Source of the DNA: Sphingobium estronivorans
GTDB lineage: Bacteria; Pseudomonadota; Alphaproteobacteria; Sphingomonadales; Sphingomonadaceae
Direction of reading: 5' to 3'
Assembly (NCBI RefSeq): GCF_008692605.1
Contig: NZ_LFCT01000008.1
Span: 62,001-126,000 of the forward strand
DNA length: 64,000 nt
Shown: piece by piece, positions 6,576-16,655 of the stretch
Layout of the letters: each line of letters opens with the position of its first letter
How positions within the stretch are numbered: the stretch's first letter is position 1
Position numbers and translations under genes: made by a program
Notes under the pieces: generated by a model
Database searches by the model: none
What the model saw: only the letters and a program-made list of their open reading frames with translations
What the model was told of the DNA's origin: nothing

Positions 6576-7447
6576 TGATGATCGGACCGCCGGGCGCGGG
6601 GAAATCGCTGATGGCGAACTGCCTGCCGGGCATCCTGCCCGAACTGACGCCGGGCGAGGCGTTGGAAACCTCCATGGTGGCGAGCGTGGCCGGCACGCTG
6701 GAAGGCGGGCGGATTAGCCGGGCGCGACCGTTCCGCAATCCGCACCACAGCGCATCCATGGCGGCGTTGGTCGGCGGCGGGCAAAAGGCGCGCCCGGGCG
6801 AGGTCAGCATGGCGCATCTGGGCGTGCTGTTCCTCGACGAATTGCCGGAATTTCAGCGCGCCGTGCTCGATTCGCTGCGGCAGCCGCTGGAGACGGGCGA
6901 AGTCACCGTGGCGCGGGCCAATGCGCATGTGACCTTTCCGGCGCGGGTGCAGTTGGTGGCGGCGATGAATCCGTGCCGCTGCGGACATCTGGGCGACCCG
7001 GCGCTGGCCTGTTCCCGCGCGCCGCGTTGCGCGGCCGATTATCAGGCCAAGGTGTCCGGGCCGCTTCTGGACCGCATCGACCTTCATGTGGAGGTTCAGG
7101 CGGTGACGGCGGCGGATCTGGTCCTGCCGCCGCCTGTCGAGGGATCGGTGGAGGTTGCCGCGCGGGTCGCGGCGGCGCGGGCGGTGCAGACGCGGCGTTA
7201 TGCAAATTCTTCGGTCCGGACCAATGCCGAGGTGGATGGTGAGCGGCTGGAAGATGTGGCCGGACCGGACCAGACCGGGCGCGAACTGCTCGCGCAGGCG
7301 GCGGCGGCGATGAAGCTGTCGGCGCGGGGCTATACCCGGGTGTTGCGGGTGGCGCGGACCATAGCCGACCTCGAAGGAGCCGACCGGGTCGGGCGGGTGC
7401 ATGTGGCGGAGGCGCTCAGCTACCGGCGGCGGGCGCCGGTGAACTGA
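6572..7447 (+). pseudogene. comM: comM (YifB-type AAA+ Mg-chelatase-like), 3' fragment cut by the insertion
   Basis: The frame gives ~290 residues of the C-terminal half: Walker A (GPPGAGKS at 6584 on), the Walker B region (LGVLFLDELPEF), a cysteine set (CRCGH, then CSRAPRC), the arginine-finger region (LLDRIDLHVEV), and the Mg_chelatase_C tail (GYTRVLRVARTIADLEG). The normal protein has ~500 residues with a Lon-like N-terminal domain, which is absent here because the element sits in front of the Walker A codons. An in-frame ATG at 6578 could at most make a core fragment. ComM is a hexameric helicase that drives branch migration during natural transformation, so this copy should be non-functional while the element is integrated. 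Confidence 0.9.
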
Positions 7448-7580
7448 TCCAGTGAACTGATCCTGCCGGACTGGCCCCTTCTCACGCGTCGTTGCGATGA
7501 CGATGGGCCGCCGCCGCAATCGGGATTTCAGAGCGATTGCCAAGCGATAGGAAATGATCGCTGGTTAAGAAATCGCCGCT

Positions 7581-8864
7581 CTAGCCCCGGTTGCCGATAT
7601 CGGCGAGGCGGGCCGAGGCCACCTGCTGGATTTGGAGGACATCCTTGCGGGCCTCCAGAAAGCGGCGGGGGTTGATCGGATTGCCGTTCACGCGCACCTC
7701 GAAATGCAGATGCGTGCCGGTCGAGCGGCCGGTCGAACCCATGCGGGCGATCTTGTCGCCGCGCGCCACGCTCTGCCCGACACGGGCGGCGAAACCCGAA
7801 AGGTGGGCGTAACGGGTCAGGATGCCGTTGCCATGATCGACCTCGACCACGTTGCCATAGCCGCTGCGCTGGCCGACGAAGCTTACCTTGCCGGCGGCGG
7901 CGGCCAGGATCGGCTGGCCGTAGCTGCCGGGGAAATCGAGGCCCGCGTGAAAGGCGGCATGGCCATTGAACGGGTCGCTGCGATAGCCATAGCTGCTGCT
8001 GAGCATCGGGGTCGCGGTGGGCTTGCCGGAGGGGATGGCGAGCAGGCTGGCTTCCAGAAATTCCATGCGGGACAGGGCGCTGGAGAGTTTTTCGAACTCG
8101 CCCGGCATGGCGTCCTGGCCTTCCCACGGCACGAACGGACCGCCCTGGGCGCGGGCAGCGCTGCGGGCGAGGGCGTCGGGGTTGAGGCCGAAGCCGCGGA
8201 TCGCGGCCGCGGCCTTGTCCGCCCGCTGTCGGACCGCGCCGGTCAGCAGCGCGGCGAACTGGCGCTGGCGCTGGTCGATGCGGAACAGCGGGGCGGCTTC
8301 GGGCGCGGCACTGATCCTGGTGTTGAGCGTGTGCGCGCCGCTTCTGGTTTCGGCGTCGGGCTTGCCGACCACCTGCTGCGCGGGGCCTTCACCTTCCTTG
8401 CCGAAATGGGTGCGGTAGAGGTCGTCCATGAAATCCTGCCGCTCCTTCAGCTCCTGCGCGAGTCGATCGACCGACTGGCGATAGGTAGCGACCTTGCTGG
8501 CAGTGCTCGCGACGGCCTTGCCCTCGGCGTTCAGCGCCGCGCGATCCTGTTCGATCCTCGCGCTGTTCAGGGCCATCGACACCGTGAGGGCGGCCCATCC
8601 GATCAGCAGCATGGTCAGGAGCCCGGCGGCGACGAGCTGCGCGCGGCGGGAAATGCGGATGAACTTCACCGTGCCGCCCGAGTGCAGGAAAATCTCCCGC
8701 TCCGGGCACAGGGCAGTCATCCTGGCCCAGAGGGCGGCGACCCCCTTCTTGCTCTGTTGCGACAATTGCGACCCCGCATGCGTTTTTTTCGGTGAAGGGG
8801 CCGCTAACAAAAGGAATCGAGTCGCGCGAATCCGGCACGGCGGACTCGTGACGAGTCGAAGCAT
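7581..8864 (-). CDS. M23 (LytM-type) peptidoglycan endopeptidase-like membrane protein
   Basis: Up to 427 residues. One membrane segment (LVAAGLLTMLLIGWAAL), a coiled-coil periplasmic stretch, then a C-terminal LytM domain with the zinc motif HAGLDFPG and the HLHFEV catalytic pair, all present. Members cleave or regulate cleavage of peptide cross-links, often in cell division. The start is uncertain: ATG 8864 gives a long odd N-terminus; TTG 8765 (GGGG 6 bases before it) or ATG 8720 are plausible. The protein ends 130 bases after the comM fragment, transcribed towards it. The gene upstream on the same strand is the GGDEF-EAL gene, whose stop lies 55 bases away. Confidence 0.88.
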   Translation of the reverse strand: MLRLVTSPPCRIRATRFLLLAAPSPKKTHAGSQLSQQSKKGVAALWARMTALCPEREIFLHSGGTVKFIRISRRAQLVAAGLLTMLLIGWAALTVSMALNSARIEQDRAALNAEGKAVASTASKVATYRQSVDRLAQELKERQDFMDDLYRTHFGKEGEGPAQQVVGKPDAETRSGAHTLNTRISAAPEAAPLFRIDQRQRQFAALLTGAVRQRADKAAAAIRGFGLNPDALARSAARAQGGPFVPWEGQDAMPGEFEKLSSALSRMEFLEASLLAIPSGKPTATPMLSSSYGYRSDPFNGHAAFHAGLDFPGSYGQPILAAAAGKVSFVGQRSGYGNVVEVDHGNGILTRYAHLSGFAARVGQSVARGDKIARMGSTGRSTGTHLHFEVRVNGNPINPRRFLEARKDVLQIQQVASARLADIGNRG

Positions 8865-8918
8865 GAACGGGGCGAAACGTGGAACCGGAGGTTGGGTTCC
8901 CGCTAAAGACGAAAAAAA

Positions 8919-11237
8919 TCAGAGGGGCAGAACGTCGACCGCCTTCGTCCAGCCGAGCATCATGGGAACCTCCGCGGCCGGGGCGGCGGCGCCGAAGTGG
9001 AAGCCCTGGCCGAAATGACAGCCGCCCGCACGCAGATATTCGAGTTGCCGCACATTTTCGACCCCTTCGGCGACGGTACGGATTCCCAGGCTGTAGGCAA
9101 GGTTGAGCACCGTCCGCACGATGGCGGCGTCGTCGGGATCGGTTTCCAGATCGCGCACGAAACGCCGGTCGATCTTGATGATGTCGATCGGAAACTGCTT
9201 GAGATGCGAGAGCGAGGCATAGCCTGTGCCGAAATCGTCCAGCGCGATGGAAATGCCGGCGTCGCTCAAACGGTGCAGACTGCGCTCCACCACCTCGGCA
9301 TTGCGGCCCAGGAAGACGGACTCGGTGACTTCCAGTTCGATCCGGCTGGTTGGGACCCCGGTGGCGGCGAGGGCATCGAGCAGCCGGTCGGGAAAGCTGC
9401 TGTCGTGCAGTTCGACGCCGGGCACGTTGATGGCGACATGGCCGAATTCCACGTCCCGGTCCTGCCATTCCCGGCAATCGGCCAGCACCTGCGCCAGCAT
9501 CCGCTCCGTGATCGTGCGGCCCAGTTCGGAATGTTCGAAGGCGGCAGCGATTTCACCCGGCATGATGATCGATCCGTCGGGACGGACGCAGCGCAGCAGC
9601 GCCTCGAAGCCGATGACCCGCCCGGTGGCGAGGTCGACCTTGGGCTGATACCAGGGGGAGGGTGGGGCATGGATCAGCGCGTTGCGGGCTCGCTCCAGCA
9701 TCCGCGCCTCCCGCTGCCAGCGCTCCAGCAGGCCGGGCTCGAAGAGGCAGGCCCGGCCCCGTCCGCCATTTTTCGCCTCATAAAGCGCGATGTCGGCATG
9801 TTTCATCAGGTCGGCAATGTCGCCCGCATGGTTGGGGAACAGCGCGACGCCCATGGAAACGCGGCAGTCTATGTCGCGTGTTCCGTGGCTCAGCGGCCGG
9901 TGCAGATGGCCTGTCATGCGGGCCAATATGGCGTCAAGGTCGGACGCGGTGCGCAGCCGGGTCAGCAGCACCGCAAATTCGTCGCCGCCCATGCGCGCCA
10001 CCAGGTCGCCCGGCCGCACCGTATCGCGCAGCCGTTCCGCCACCGCGCAGAGCAGGACGTCACCGGCATCGTGTCCGGCGCTGTCGTTGATTCGTTTGAA
10101 TTCATCGACGTCGATCAGCGCGACCGCCATCAGGCCGCCCGAGCGGCCTGTCGCGGCTGCCGCCTGCGCCAGCGTCGCCATGAAGTGTGAGCGGTTGGCA
10201 AGGCCGGTTAACGCATCGGTCATGGCGAGATGGGCGAGATGGCGTTCCGCTTCCTTGCGGGCGGTGATGTCGACGATGCTGGACAGGGTGCAATCCTCGC
10301 CCTGGACGGCGATGGGCCGGCAGGAGAGCAGCACGTCATGGATGGTATCGTCCCGGCTGACGATGCGGCATTCGACATTGTCGATATCCTGCCCATTGGC
10401 AATGCGGTCGCGCAGGCTGTGCTGCGTGGCGGCGCCTTCGTCCAGCATATGCACCTGCGAAATGTCGCCATCGGCGCCGAAGGCACCGGCCGCGGCGTCG
10501 TTGAAGCGCGCCACTGAGCCGTCGGGTCGGGTGACGAGCAGCGGGATCGGGACGCTCATGAACATCCGCTCCAGCGTCTCGCCATTGGCGGCCAGCGCGA
10601 TGCGGGCGGCCTGCGCCGTCTGGCTCGCCGTCCATTCCTTGCGCTGGAGCCGGTTGGTGCGGGCAATCGCCAGCCACATCCCGCAATGCAGGATGAGCAC
10701 CGCCATGATCATGCCGGGCACTGTCGGCGCGAAGGGAGCAGGGGCGAGATAGCCGATCAGCAGCAGCGTCGCGCAGCCCAGGCCGCCGCCGACATTGCCC
10801 CGGAAGCTGGTAGGCACCACCAGATAGAAGATCAGCGGCAGCATCACGAGCACGAAAATCGCGATGTCGCTGCGCGAGGAGACAAGGAAGGCGACGCCGA
10901 CGGCGGTGACGAACTGCCAGGCAAAACAGATGCGCTCCACTGCCCGGAAATTGACCATCCGGCGGCAAAAGGACAGGCAGGCCAGCGACCAGAGAACCAC
11001 CGCGACGCGGGCCGGGACGGCGACCCAGAAATGCGGCGTGCCGGCAAAACGCCAGTCGCTGAAGAGAAAGAGCGTGTTGAGGATGGCCGAGAGCAGGAAA
11101 AGCACGCGGGCATGGCGGCGCGACTCGGGTAGACGGTCTGCCTGAAAAGCAGCCTCCATGCCGGAATCCGTGAATTCCCCGGTGATCGTCGAAAGCTGGG
11201 TCACTTCATATCCATGCGCGCGCCCTCGTGGCGGCAT
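8919..11237 (-). CDS. Membrane GGDEF-EAL protein (diguanylate cyclase/phosphodiesterase)
   Basis: 772 residues. The order is several membrane segments (~43-195), a PAS-like domain (~220-330), GGDEF (~335-500) and EAL (~510-760). GGDEF at 417-421 is intact, with an RPGD product-inhibition site at 408-411 exactly five residues ahead. EAL has EALLR (545 on), DDFGTG (667-672) and EGVE (724-727). Both catalytic sites therefore look competent, so it may make or break c-di-GMP depending on the signal. The sensing part is membrane-embedded like MASE domains, type not assigned. The first ~26 residues may be untranslated; an inner ATG at 11159 is possible. It is divergent from the str operon. Confidence 0.93.
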   Translation of the reverse strand: MPPRGRAHGYEVTQLSTITGEFTDSGMEAAFQADRLPESRRHARVLFLLSAILNTLFLFSDWRFAGTPHFWVAVPARVAVVLWSLACLSFCRRMVNFRAVERICFAWQFVTAVGVAFLVSSRSDIAIFVLVMLPLIFYLVVPTSFRGNVGGGLGCATLLLIGYLAPAPFAPTVPGMIMAVLILHCGMWLAIARTNRLQRKEWTASQTAQAARIALAANGETLERMFMSVPIPLLVTRPDGSVARFNDAAAGAFGADGDISQVHMLDEGAATQHSLRDRIANGQDIDNVECRIVSRDDTIHDVLLSCRPIAVQGEDCTLSSIVDITARKEAERHLAHLAMTDALTGLANRSHFMATLAQAAAATGRSGGLMAVALIDVDEFKRINDSAGHDAGDVLLCAVAERLRDTVRPGDLVARMGGDEFAVLLTRLRTASDLDAILARMTGHLHRPLSHGTRDIDCRVSMGVALFPNHAGDIADLMKHADIALYEAKNGGRGRACLFEPGLLERWQREARMLERARNALIHAPPSPWYQPKVDLATGRVIGFEALLRCVRPDGSIIMPGEIAAAFEHSELGRTITERMLAQVLADCREWQDRDVEFGHVAINVPGVELHDSSFPDRLLDALAATGVPTSRIELEVTESVFLGRNAEVVERSLHRLSDAGISIALDDFGTGYASLSHLKQFPIDIIKIDRRFVRDLETDPDDAAIVRTVLNLAYSLGIRTVAEGVENVRQLEYLRAGGCHFGQGFHFGAAAPAAEVPMMLGWTKAVDVLPL

Positions 11238-11330
11238 CGCATCAAGATAGATTCGCTGTTCTTATCAATTCGCTAACGCTATTTTCTGCACGCCGGGCCG
11301 GCCTCCCGACGCGCGGGGTCGGCACCGTCC

Positions 11331-11359
11331 TTGACCCATTGGTCATGCATCGCTATAGG
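11331..11359 (+). promoter_or_regulatory. Promoter of the str operon (rpsL)
   Basis: TTGACC (11331-11336) and TATAGG (11354-11359) are separated by exactly 17 bases and lie ~200 bases before rpsL, behind the divergent GGDEF-EAL gene. This is the best -35/-10 pair in the window. Confidence 0.65.
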
Positions 11360-11450
11360 CGCGCCTGCTCAAAGGTCCGGTTAGGGTGGCTTGGTCTGCC
11401 CGCAACCCGGGTCTTCGGGTGCCAGAGCTGAACATTGCCGGTGCTCTTGC

Positions 11451-11505
11451 GGCTCCGGGCGGGTTTCCGCCGGGGCCTTTGCTGTTTGGAGACGATTCGG
11501 TCTCC
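11451..11505 (+). promoter_or_regulatory. Structured rpsL leader with attenuator-like hairpin
   Basis: The ~200-base untranslated leader contains a GC-rich hairpin (11451-11477, GGCGG-GTTT-CCGCC core with flanking pairs) followed by TTTGCTGTTT, and a second hairpin with 6 perfect pairs (11488-11493 with 11500-11505). The first could act as an attenuator; the ribosomal-protein ligand, if any, is unknown. Confidence 0.45.
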
Positions 11506-11560
11506 GGGCAGCAGGAACGCGGGAATGCAGGTAAAGTAACTGAAAAAGGTGAAGGGCTTC

Positions 11561-11932
11561 ATGCCAACGATCAACCAGCTGGTCCGCAAGGGCCGCGAGC
11601 TGCAGAAGACCAAGTCGAAGGTCCCTGCAATGGACGCGAACCCGCAGAAGCGCGGCGTTTGCACCCGTGTCTACACGACGACCCCGAAGAAGCCGAACTC
11701 GGCTCTCCGCAAGGTGGCGAAAGTGCGTCTGGTCAACCAGCGCGAAGTCATCACCTACATTCCGGGTGAAGGCCACAACCTTCAGGAGCACAGCGTTGTG
11801 CTGATCCGCGGCGGCCGCGTACGCGACCTTCCCGGTGTGCGTTACCATGTGCTGCGCGGCGTTCTGGATACCCAGGGCGTCAAGGACCGTAAGCAGAGCC
11901 GTTCGAAGTACGGCGCGAAGCGTCCGAAGTAA
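11561..11932 (+). CDS. rpsL: 30S ribosomal protein S12
   Basis: 123 residues, full length, starting MPTINQLV. S12 sits at the decoding centre and sets accuracy. The [10 protein letters not shown] loop carries the usual lysine 43. In the second loop, however, the sequence is GGRVRDLPG: residue 88 (codon CGC, 11822-11824) is arginine where Escherichia coli and Mycobacterium have the lysine whose change to arginine gives streptomycin resistance. First gene of the str operon; rpsG follows 13 bases later. An upstream in-frame ATG at 11549 is rejected because all S12 proteins begin at MPTINQL or the equivalent. Confidence 0.98.
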   Translation: MPTINQLVRKGRELQKTKSKVPAMDANPQKRGVCTRVYTTTPKKPNSALRKVAKVRLVNQREVITYIPGEGHNLQEHSVVLIRGGRVRDLPGVRYHVLRGVLDTQGVKDRKQSRSKYGAKRPK

Positions 11933-11945
11933 GGGAGACTAAAGC

Positions 11946-12416
11946 ATGTCACGTCGTCGTCGCCCCGAAAAGCGCGTTATCCTGCCCGATCCCAAGTTCG
12001 GTGATATCGTGCTGTCGAAGTTCATGAACAGCATCATGCAGGACGGCAAGAAAGCCGTCGCCGAGTCCATCGTGTACGGTGCGCTCGAAACTGTCGAAGC
12101 GAAGTCCAAGAAGGACCCGATCGGCATGTTCCATGACGCGCTGAACAATGTGAAGCCCGGCATCGAAGTCCGCAGCCGCCGCGTCGGCGGTGCGACCTAC
12201 CAGGTCCCCGTCGAAGTGCGCCCCGAGCGCGCCCAGGCGCTGGCGATCCGCTGGCTGATCACCGCTTCGCGCAACCGCAGCGAAACCACCATGGCTGCCC
12301 GTCTGTCGGGTGAGCTGCTGGATGCCGCCAACAACCGCGGCAATGCGGTCAAGAAGCGCGAAGATACGCACCGTATGGCGGAGGCGAACCGCGCTTTCTC
12401 GCACTATCGCTGGTAA
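11946..12416 (+). CDS. rpsG: 30S ribosomal protein S7
   Basis: 156 residues, typical length, beginning [10 protein letters not shown] and ending RAFSHYRW. S7 nucleates the 30S head and contacts E-site tRNA. A ribosome binding site (GGGAGA) precedes the ATG. Second gene of the str operon, between rpsL and fusA; fusA follows after 161 bases. In E. coli S7 represses its own operon; no matching site was searched for here. Confidence 0.98.
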   Translation: MSRRRRPEKRVILPDPKFGDIVLSKFMNSIMQDGKKAVAESIVYGALETVEAKSKKDPIGMFHDALNNVKPGIEVRSRRVGGATYQVPVEVRPERAQALAIRWLITASRNRSETTMAARLSGELLDAANNRGNAVKKREDTHRMAEANRAFSHYRW

Positions 12417-12577
12417 GCATGATGGAACGGGCGCCTTCCGGTACCCGTTTCCTTTTGGAAATGCTCCGCAATTTCGGTCCGTTCGCCGGGGGTCTACCCA
12501 TGGCGAACGGATTGGTTTAGGGGCCAGCCGCAAGACTCATTCACTCACCGCCGGCGCGCCGGCAACGGAGAAGCATC

Positions 12578-14650
12578 ATGGCCCGCAGCCATCCGCTCGA
12601 ACGCTATCGCAATTTCGGTATCATGGCGCATATCGACGCCGGCAAGACGACCACGACCGAGCGTATTCTTTACTACACCGGCAAGTCCTACAAGATCGGC
12701 GAAGTCCATGAAGGCGCCGCCACCATGGACTGGATGGAGCAGGAGCAGGAGCGTGGTATCACCATCACCTCGGCTGCGACGACCTGCTTCTGGAAGGATC
12801 ACCGCCTCAACATCATCGACACCCCCGGTCACGTCGACTTCACCATCGAAGTCGAGCGTTCGCTGCGCGTGCTCGACGGTGCGGTCGCCGCGTTCGACGG
12901 CGTTGCGGGCGTGGAGCCGCAGTCGGAAACCGTGTGGCGCCAGGCGGACAAGTACAAGGTGCCGCGGATGTGCTACATCAACAAGCTCGACCGCACCGGC
13001 GCCAATTTCTATTATTGCGTGCAGACGATCATCGACCGTCTGGGCGCCACCCCGGCCGTCCTCTACCTGCCCATCGGCGCGGAGTCGGAGTTTGTCGGCC
13101 TGGTCGACCTCGTGCACGACCGCGCGATCATCTGGAAGGATGAGAGCCTGGGCGCCGAGTTCGAATATGTCGACATCCCGGCCGATCTCGCCGACAAGGC
13201 CGCCGAATATCGCGAAAAGCTGATCGAGCTTGCGGTCGAGCAGGACGACGCCGCGATGGAAGCCTATCTCGAAGGCAATCTGCCCGACGTCGACACGCTC
13301 AAGAAGCTGATCCGCAAGGGTACGCTGGGCCACGCCTTCGTACCGGTGCTGTGCGGTTCTTCGTTCAAGAACAAGGGCGTGCAGGCGCTGCTCGACGCGG
13401 TCGTCGACTATCTGCCCAGCCCGCTCGACATTGAGGACGTGCAGGGCCTCAAGCTGGACGGCGAAACCCCCGACAGCCGCGCGACCAGCGACGATGCGCC
13501 CTTCGCGGGCCTGGCGTTCAAGATCATGAACGACCCGTTCGTCGGCTCGCTGACCTTCCTGCGCGTCTATTCGGGTACGCTGACCAAGGGCAGCTATCTG
13601 AACTCGGTCAAGGACAAGAAGGAAAAGATCGGCCGTATGCTCCTCATGCACGCGAACTCGCGTGAGGACATCGACACCGCCTATGCGGGCGACATCGTCG
13701 CGCTGGCCGGCCTCAAGGAAACCACCACCGGCGATACGCTGTGCGCCGAGCGCCAGCCGATCATCCTGGAGCGGATGGAATTCCCCGAGCCGGTGATCGA
13801 ACTGTCGGTCGAACCCAAGACCAAGGCCGACCAGGAAAAGATGGGCGTCGCGCTCAATCGTCTGGCCGCCGAAGATCCGTCCTTCCGCGTCACGACCGAC
13901 CACGAATCGGGTCAGACCATCATCAAGGGCATGGGTGAACTTCACCTCGAAATCCTGGTCGACCGCATGAAGCGCGAGTTCAAGGTCGAGGCGAATGTCG
14001 GTGCGCCGCAGGTGGCCTATCGCGAATATCTCAAGAAGCCGGTCGACATCGACTATACCCACAAGAAGCAGTCGGGCGGCACCGGCCAGTTCGGCCGCAT
14101 CAAGGTGAAGCTGACGCCGGGCGAGCGCGGTGCGGGCATCATCTTCAAGGATGAGATCAAGGGCGGTAACATTCCCAAGGAATATATCCCCGCGATCGAA
14201 AAGGGCATGCGCGAGACGGCGGCCACCGGTTCGCTCATCGGCTTCCCGATCATCGACTTCGAAATCCTGCTCTATGACGGCGCCTATCACGACGTCGACT
14301 CGTCGGCGCTGGCGTTCGAAATCACCGGCCGCGCCGCCATGCGCGAAGCGGCGCAGAAGTCGGGCATCACCCTGCTTGAGCCGGTCATGAAGGTCGAGGT
14401 CGTGACCCCGGAAGAATATCTGGGCGACGTCATCGGCGACATGAACAGCCGTCGTGGTCAGATCCAGGGCACCGACACCCGCGGCAACGCGCAGGTCGTC
14501 GAGGCGATGGTTCCGCTGGCCAACATGTTCGGCTATGTGAACTCGCTGCGGTCCTTCACCCAGGGTCGTGCGAACTATTCGATGATCTTCTCGCACTATG
14601 ACGAAGTGCCGCAGAATGTGGCGGACGAAGTCAAGGCGAAGATGGCCTGA
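12578..14650 (+). CDS. fusA: Elongation factor G
   Basis: 690 residues. The GTPase motifs [17 protein letters not shown] and NKLDRTG are intact, followed by domains II-V with the typical end ([22 protein letters not shown]). EF-G moves tRNA and mRNA through the ribosome and helps recycling. GGAGAAGCATC precedes the ATG. It is downstream of rpsG and upstream of tuf, the classic str order. Confidence 0.98.
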   Translation: MARSHPLERYRNFGIMAHIDAGKTTTTERILYYTGKSYKIGEVHEGAATMDWMEQEQERGITITSAATTCFWKDHRLNIIDTPGHVDFTIEVERSLRVLDGAVAAFDGVAGVEPQSETVWRQADKYKVPRMCYINKLDRTGANFYYCVQTIIDRLGATPAVLYLPIGAESEFVGLVDLVHDRAIIWKDESLGAEFEYVDIPADLADKAAEYREKLIELAVEQDDAAMEAYLEGNLPDVDTLKKLIRKGTLGHAFVPVLCGSSFKNKGVQALLDAVVDYLPSPLDIEDVQGLKLDGETPDSRATSDDAPFAGLAFKIMNDPFVGSLTFLRVYSGTLTKGSYLNSVKDKKEKIGRMLLMHANSREDIDTAYAGDIVALAGLKETTTGDTLCAERQPIILERMEFPEPVIELSVEPKTKADQEKMGVALNRLAAEDPSFRVTTDHESGQTIIKGMGELHLEILVDRMKREFKVEANVGAPQVAYREYLKKPVDIDYTHKKQSGGTGQFGRIKVKLTPGERGAGIIFKDEIKGGNIPKEYIPAIEKGMRETAATGSLIGFPIIDFEILLYDGAYHDVDSSALAFEITGRAAMREAAQKSGITLLEPVMKVEVVTPEEYLGDVIGDMNSRRGQIQGTDTRGNAQVVEAMVPLANMFGYVNSLRSFTQGRANYSMIFSHYDEVPQNVADEVKAKMA

Positions 14651-14720
14651 AGAATCCCGTGATCGATCCGGGCAACCGGGTCGGTTAGGGCTGGTAATCT
14701 GTAAATTTGCTGCTATGGAC

Positions 14721-14737
14721 GCGCCTTCGCGAGGCGC
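14721..14737 (+). promoter_or_regulatory. Hairpin in the fusA-tuf gap
   Basis: GCGCCT and AGGCGC enclose TCGCG, about 48 bases before tuf in a 134-base gap. There is no T-tract, so it is more likely an mRNA processing or stability element than a terminator. Confidence 0.4.
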
Positions 14738-14784
14738 GGCCGAGCGGTCAGACCAAAGCTGATTTGATTAGAAGGTAGGATAAA

Positions 14785-15975
14785 ATGGCTAAGGCTAAGT
14801 TTGAGCGGAACAAGCCGCACTGCAACATCGGCACCATCGGTCACGTCGACCATGGCAAGACCTCGCTGACCGCGGCGATCACCAAGGTGCTCGCCGAAAC
14901 CGGCGGCGCGACCTTCGTTGACTATGCCAACATCGACAAGGCGCCCGAAGAGCGCGAGCGCGGCATCACCATTTCGACCGCCCACGTCGAATATGAGACC
15001 GAAGCCCGTCACTACGCGCACGTCGACTGCCCGGGTCACGCTGACTACGTCAAGAACATGATCACCGGTGCGGCCCAGATGGACGGCGCGATCCTCGTCG
15101 TTTCGGCCACAGACGGCCCGATGCCGCAGACCCGCGAGCACATCCTGCTCGCCCGCCAGGTCGGCGTGCCGCAGCTCGTCGTGTTCATGAACAAGGTCGA
15201 CCTCGTCGACGACGCCGAAATCCTCGAGCTGGTCGAGCTGGAAATCCGCGAACTGCTGTCGTCCTACGACTTTGACGGCGACAACATCCCCGTCATCCCC
15301 GGTTCGGCCGTCAAGGCGCTGGACGGTTCGAACGACGAAATCGGCAAGAACGCTGTTCTGAAGCTGATGGCTGCCGTTGACGAATTCATCCCGCAGCCGG
15401 AGCGTCCGATCGACAAGCCCTTCCTGATGCCGATCGAAGACGTGTTCTCGATCTCGGGCCGTGGTACGGTTGTGACCGGCCGCGTCGAAACCGGCATCGT
15501 CAAGGTTGGTGAAGAAGTTGAAATCGTTGGTCTGAAGGATACCCGCAAGACCACCGTGACCGGCGTCGAAATGTTCCGCAAGCTGCTCGACGAAGGTCGC
15601 GCGGGCGACAATATCGGTGCGCTGATCCGTGGCGTGGGCCGTGAAGAGGTTGAGCGTGGTCAGGTTCTGGCCAAGCCGGGCACCATCACCCCGCACACCG
15701 AGTTCGACGCGGAAGTCTATGTTCTGTCGAAGGATGAAGGTGGCCGTCACACCCCGTTCTTCGCGAACTATCGTCCGCAGTTCTACTTCCGCACCACCGA
15801 CGTGACCGGCGAAGTGATCCTCCCCGAGGGCACCGAGATGGTCATGCCCGGCGACAATGTGAAGCTCGGCGTCAAGCTGATCGCTCCGATCGCCATGGAC
15901 CAGGGTCTGCGCTTCGCCATCCGTGAAGGCGGCCGCACCGTCGGTGCAGGGGTTGTCGGCACGATCTCGAAGTAA
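14785..15975 (+). CDS. tuf: Elongation factor Tu
   Basis: 396 residues, full length. GTPase motifs [17 protein letters not shown] and NKVDLVDD are followed by the β-barrel domains II and III (ending [12 protein letters not shown]). EF-Tu brings aminoacyl-tRNA to the ribosome. It is the last str gene; a stem-loop follows the stop, then a palindromic repeat, then rpsJ. Only this tuf copy lies in the window; many proteobacteria have two. Confidence 0.98.
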   Translation: MAKAKFERNKPHCNIGTIGHVDHGKTSLTAAITKVLAETGGATFVDYANIDKAPEERERGITISTAHVEYETEARHYAHVDCPGHADYVKNMITGAAQMDGAILVVSATDGPMPQTREHILLARQVGVPQLVVFMNKVDLVDDAEILELVELEIRELLSSYDFDGDNIPVIPGSAVKALDGSNDEIGKNAVLKLMAAVDEFIPQPERPIDKPFLMPIEDVFSISGRGTVVTGRVETGIVKVGEEVEIVGLKDTRKTTVTGVEMFRKLLDEGRAGDNIGALIRGVGREEVERGQVLAKPGTITPHTEFDAEVYVLSKDEGGRHTPFFANYRPQFYFRTTDVTGEVILPEGTEMVMPGDNVKLGVKLIAPIAMDQGLRFAIREGGRTVGAGVVGTISK

Positions 15976-15985
15976 TATAGGACCG

Positions 15986-16017
15986 CAACGGCGCGAATCG
16001 CCTGATTCGCGCCGTTG
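15986..16017 (+). terminator. Stem-loop after tuf
   Basis: A perfect 14-bp stem (15986-15999 with 16004-16017, loop GCCT) starts 10 bases behind the tuf stop. Only a short T stretch (AGGATTTTA) follows, so termination may be partial. Confidence 0.6.
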
Positions 16018-16101
16018 AGGATTTTAACCGCCCCGGATCGTCTTTCTCCGGCTCTTGTGGAGCTAGAAGGGCAAGAAACGGGGCGGTAAATTTTTGATGG
16101 C

Positions 16102-16150
16102 GCATTTTCGTAAATCATCGGCTGCTCCGGCTGATTCATGAAAATGCTCT
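16102..16150 (-). repeat. AGAGC-type palindromic repeat in the tuf-rpsJ gap
   Basis: An imperfect 16-bp palindrome (GCATTTTC at 16102-16109 with GAAAATGC at 16140-16147) reads AGAGCATTTTC on the minus strand. This start is shared with other alphaproteobacterial intergenic palindromes and with the repeats at 41008 and 56091. Confidence 0.5.
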
Positions 16151-16184
16151 AAGTTTTTGGCTCTTTCGCATCGGTACAGGAACA

Positions 16185-16493
16185 ATGGACAGCAACATCC
16201 GCATTCGCCTCAAGGCGTTCGACCATCGCGTGCTCGATCAGGCGACCGGCGACATCGCCGATACCGCCCGCCGCACCGGCGCCCTTATTCGCGGTCCGAT
16301 TCCCCTTCCGACGCGCATCGAAAAGTTCACGGTCAACCGTGGTCCGCACATCGACAAGAAGTCGCGCGAGCAGTTCGAAGTCCGCACCTACAAGCGTATG
16401 CTTGACATTGTGCAGCCGACGCCGCAGACGGTCGACGCGCTGATGAAGCTGGATCTGGCTGCCGGCGTGAACGTCGAAATCAAGCTGGCCTAA
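16185..16493 (+). CDS. rpsJ: 30S ribosomal protein S10 (NusE)
   Basis: 102 residues, starting [14 protein letters not shown]; the [15 protein letters not shown] loop is typical. S10 is part of the 30S head and also the NusE antitermination factor that binds NusB. It opens the S10 cluster, but a 276-base non-coding stretch separates it from rplC, unlike the tight spacing further down. A palindromic repeat lies just upstream. Confidence 0.98.
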   Translation: MDSNIRIRLKAFDHRVLDQATGDIADTARRTGALIRGPIPLPTRIEKFTVNRGPHIDKKSREQFEVRTYKRMLDIVQPTPQTVDALMKLDLAAGVNVEIKLA

Positions 16494-16586
16494 AGGTCGG
16501 CAAGTCCCTGCTTTCCGCAAGGAGGGCAGGGTATCGGGCATTTCGGATATCCGGAAGCTCAAACGACACAAGGGATACCGCACGGC

Positions 16587-16608
16587 CCTTCCGGTGAACC
16601 GGAAAAGG
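16587..16608 (+). promoter_or_regulatory. Hairpin in the rpsJ-rplC leader
   Basis: CCTTCCGGT and ACCGGAAAAGG pair around GA (one bulged A). It is the first of a series of helices in the rplC leader. Confidence 0.4.
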
Positions 16609-16655
16609 CGCGTGGTCCTGGTCCCCCGTCGCTGTTCCCGAGTAGGGGGTGGCAT

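Noticed and set aside
12545..14596. A 683-codon minus-strand frame opposite fusA
   Set aside because: Mirror of the EF-G codon pattern; His/Asp/Arg/Val-rich without domains.
15986..16150. Small RNA gene between tuf and rpsJ
   Set aside because: A terminator-like hairpin and a palindromic repeat explain the structure; no separate promoter was seen.
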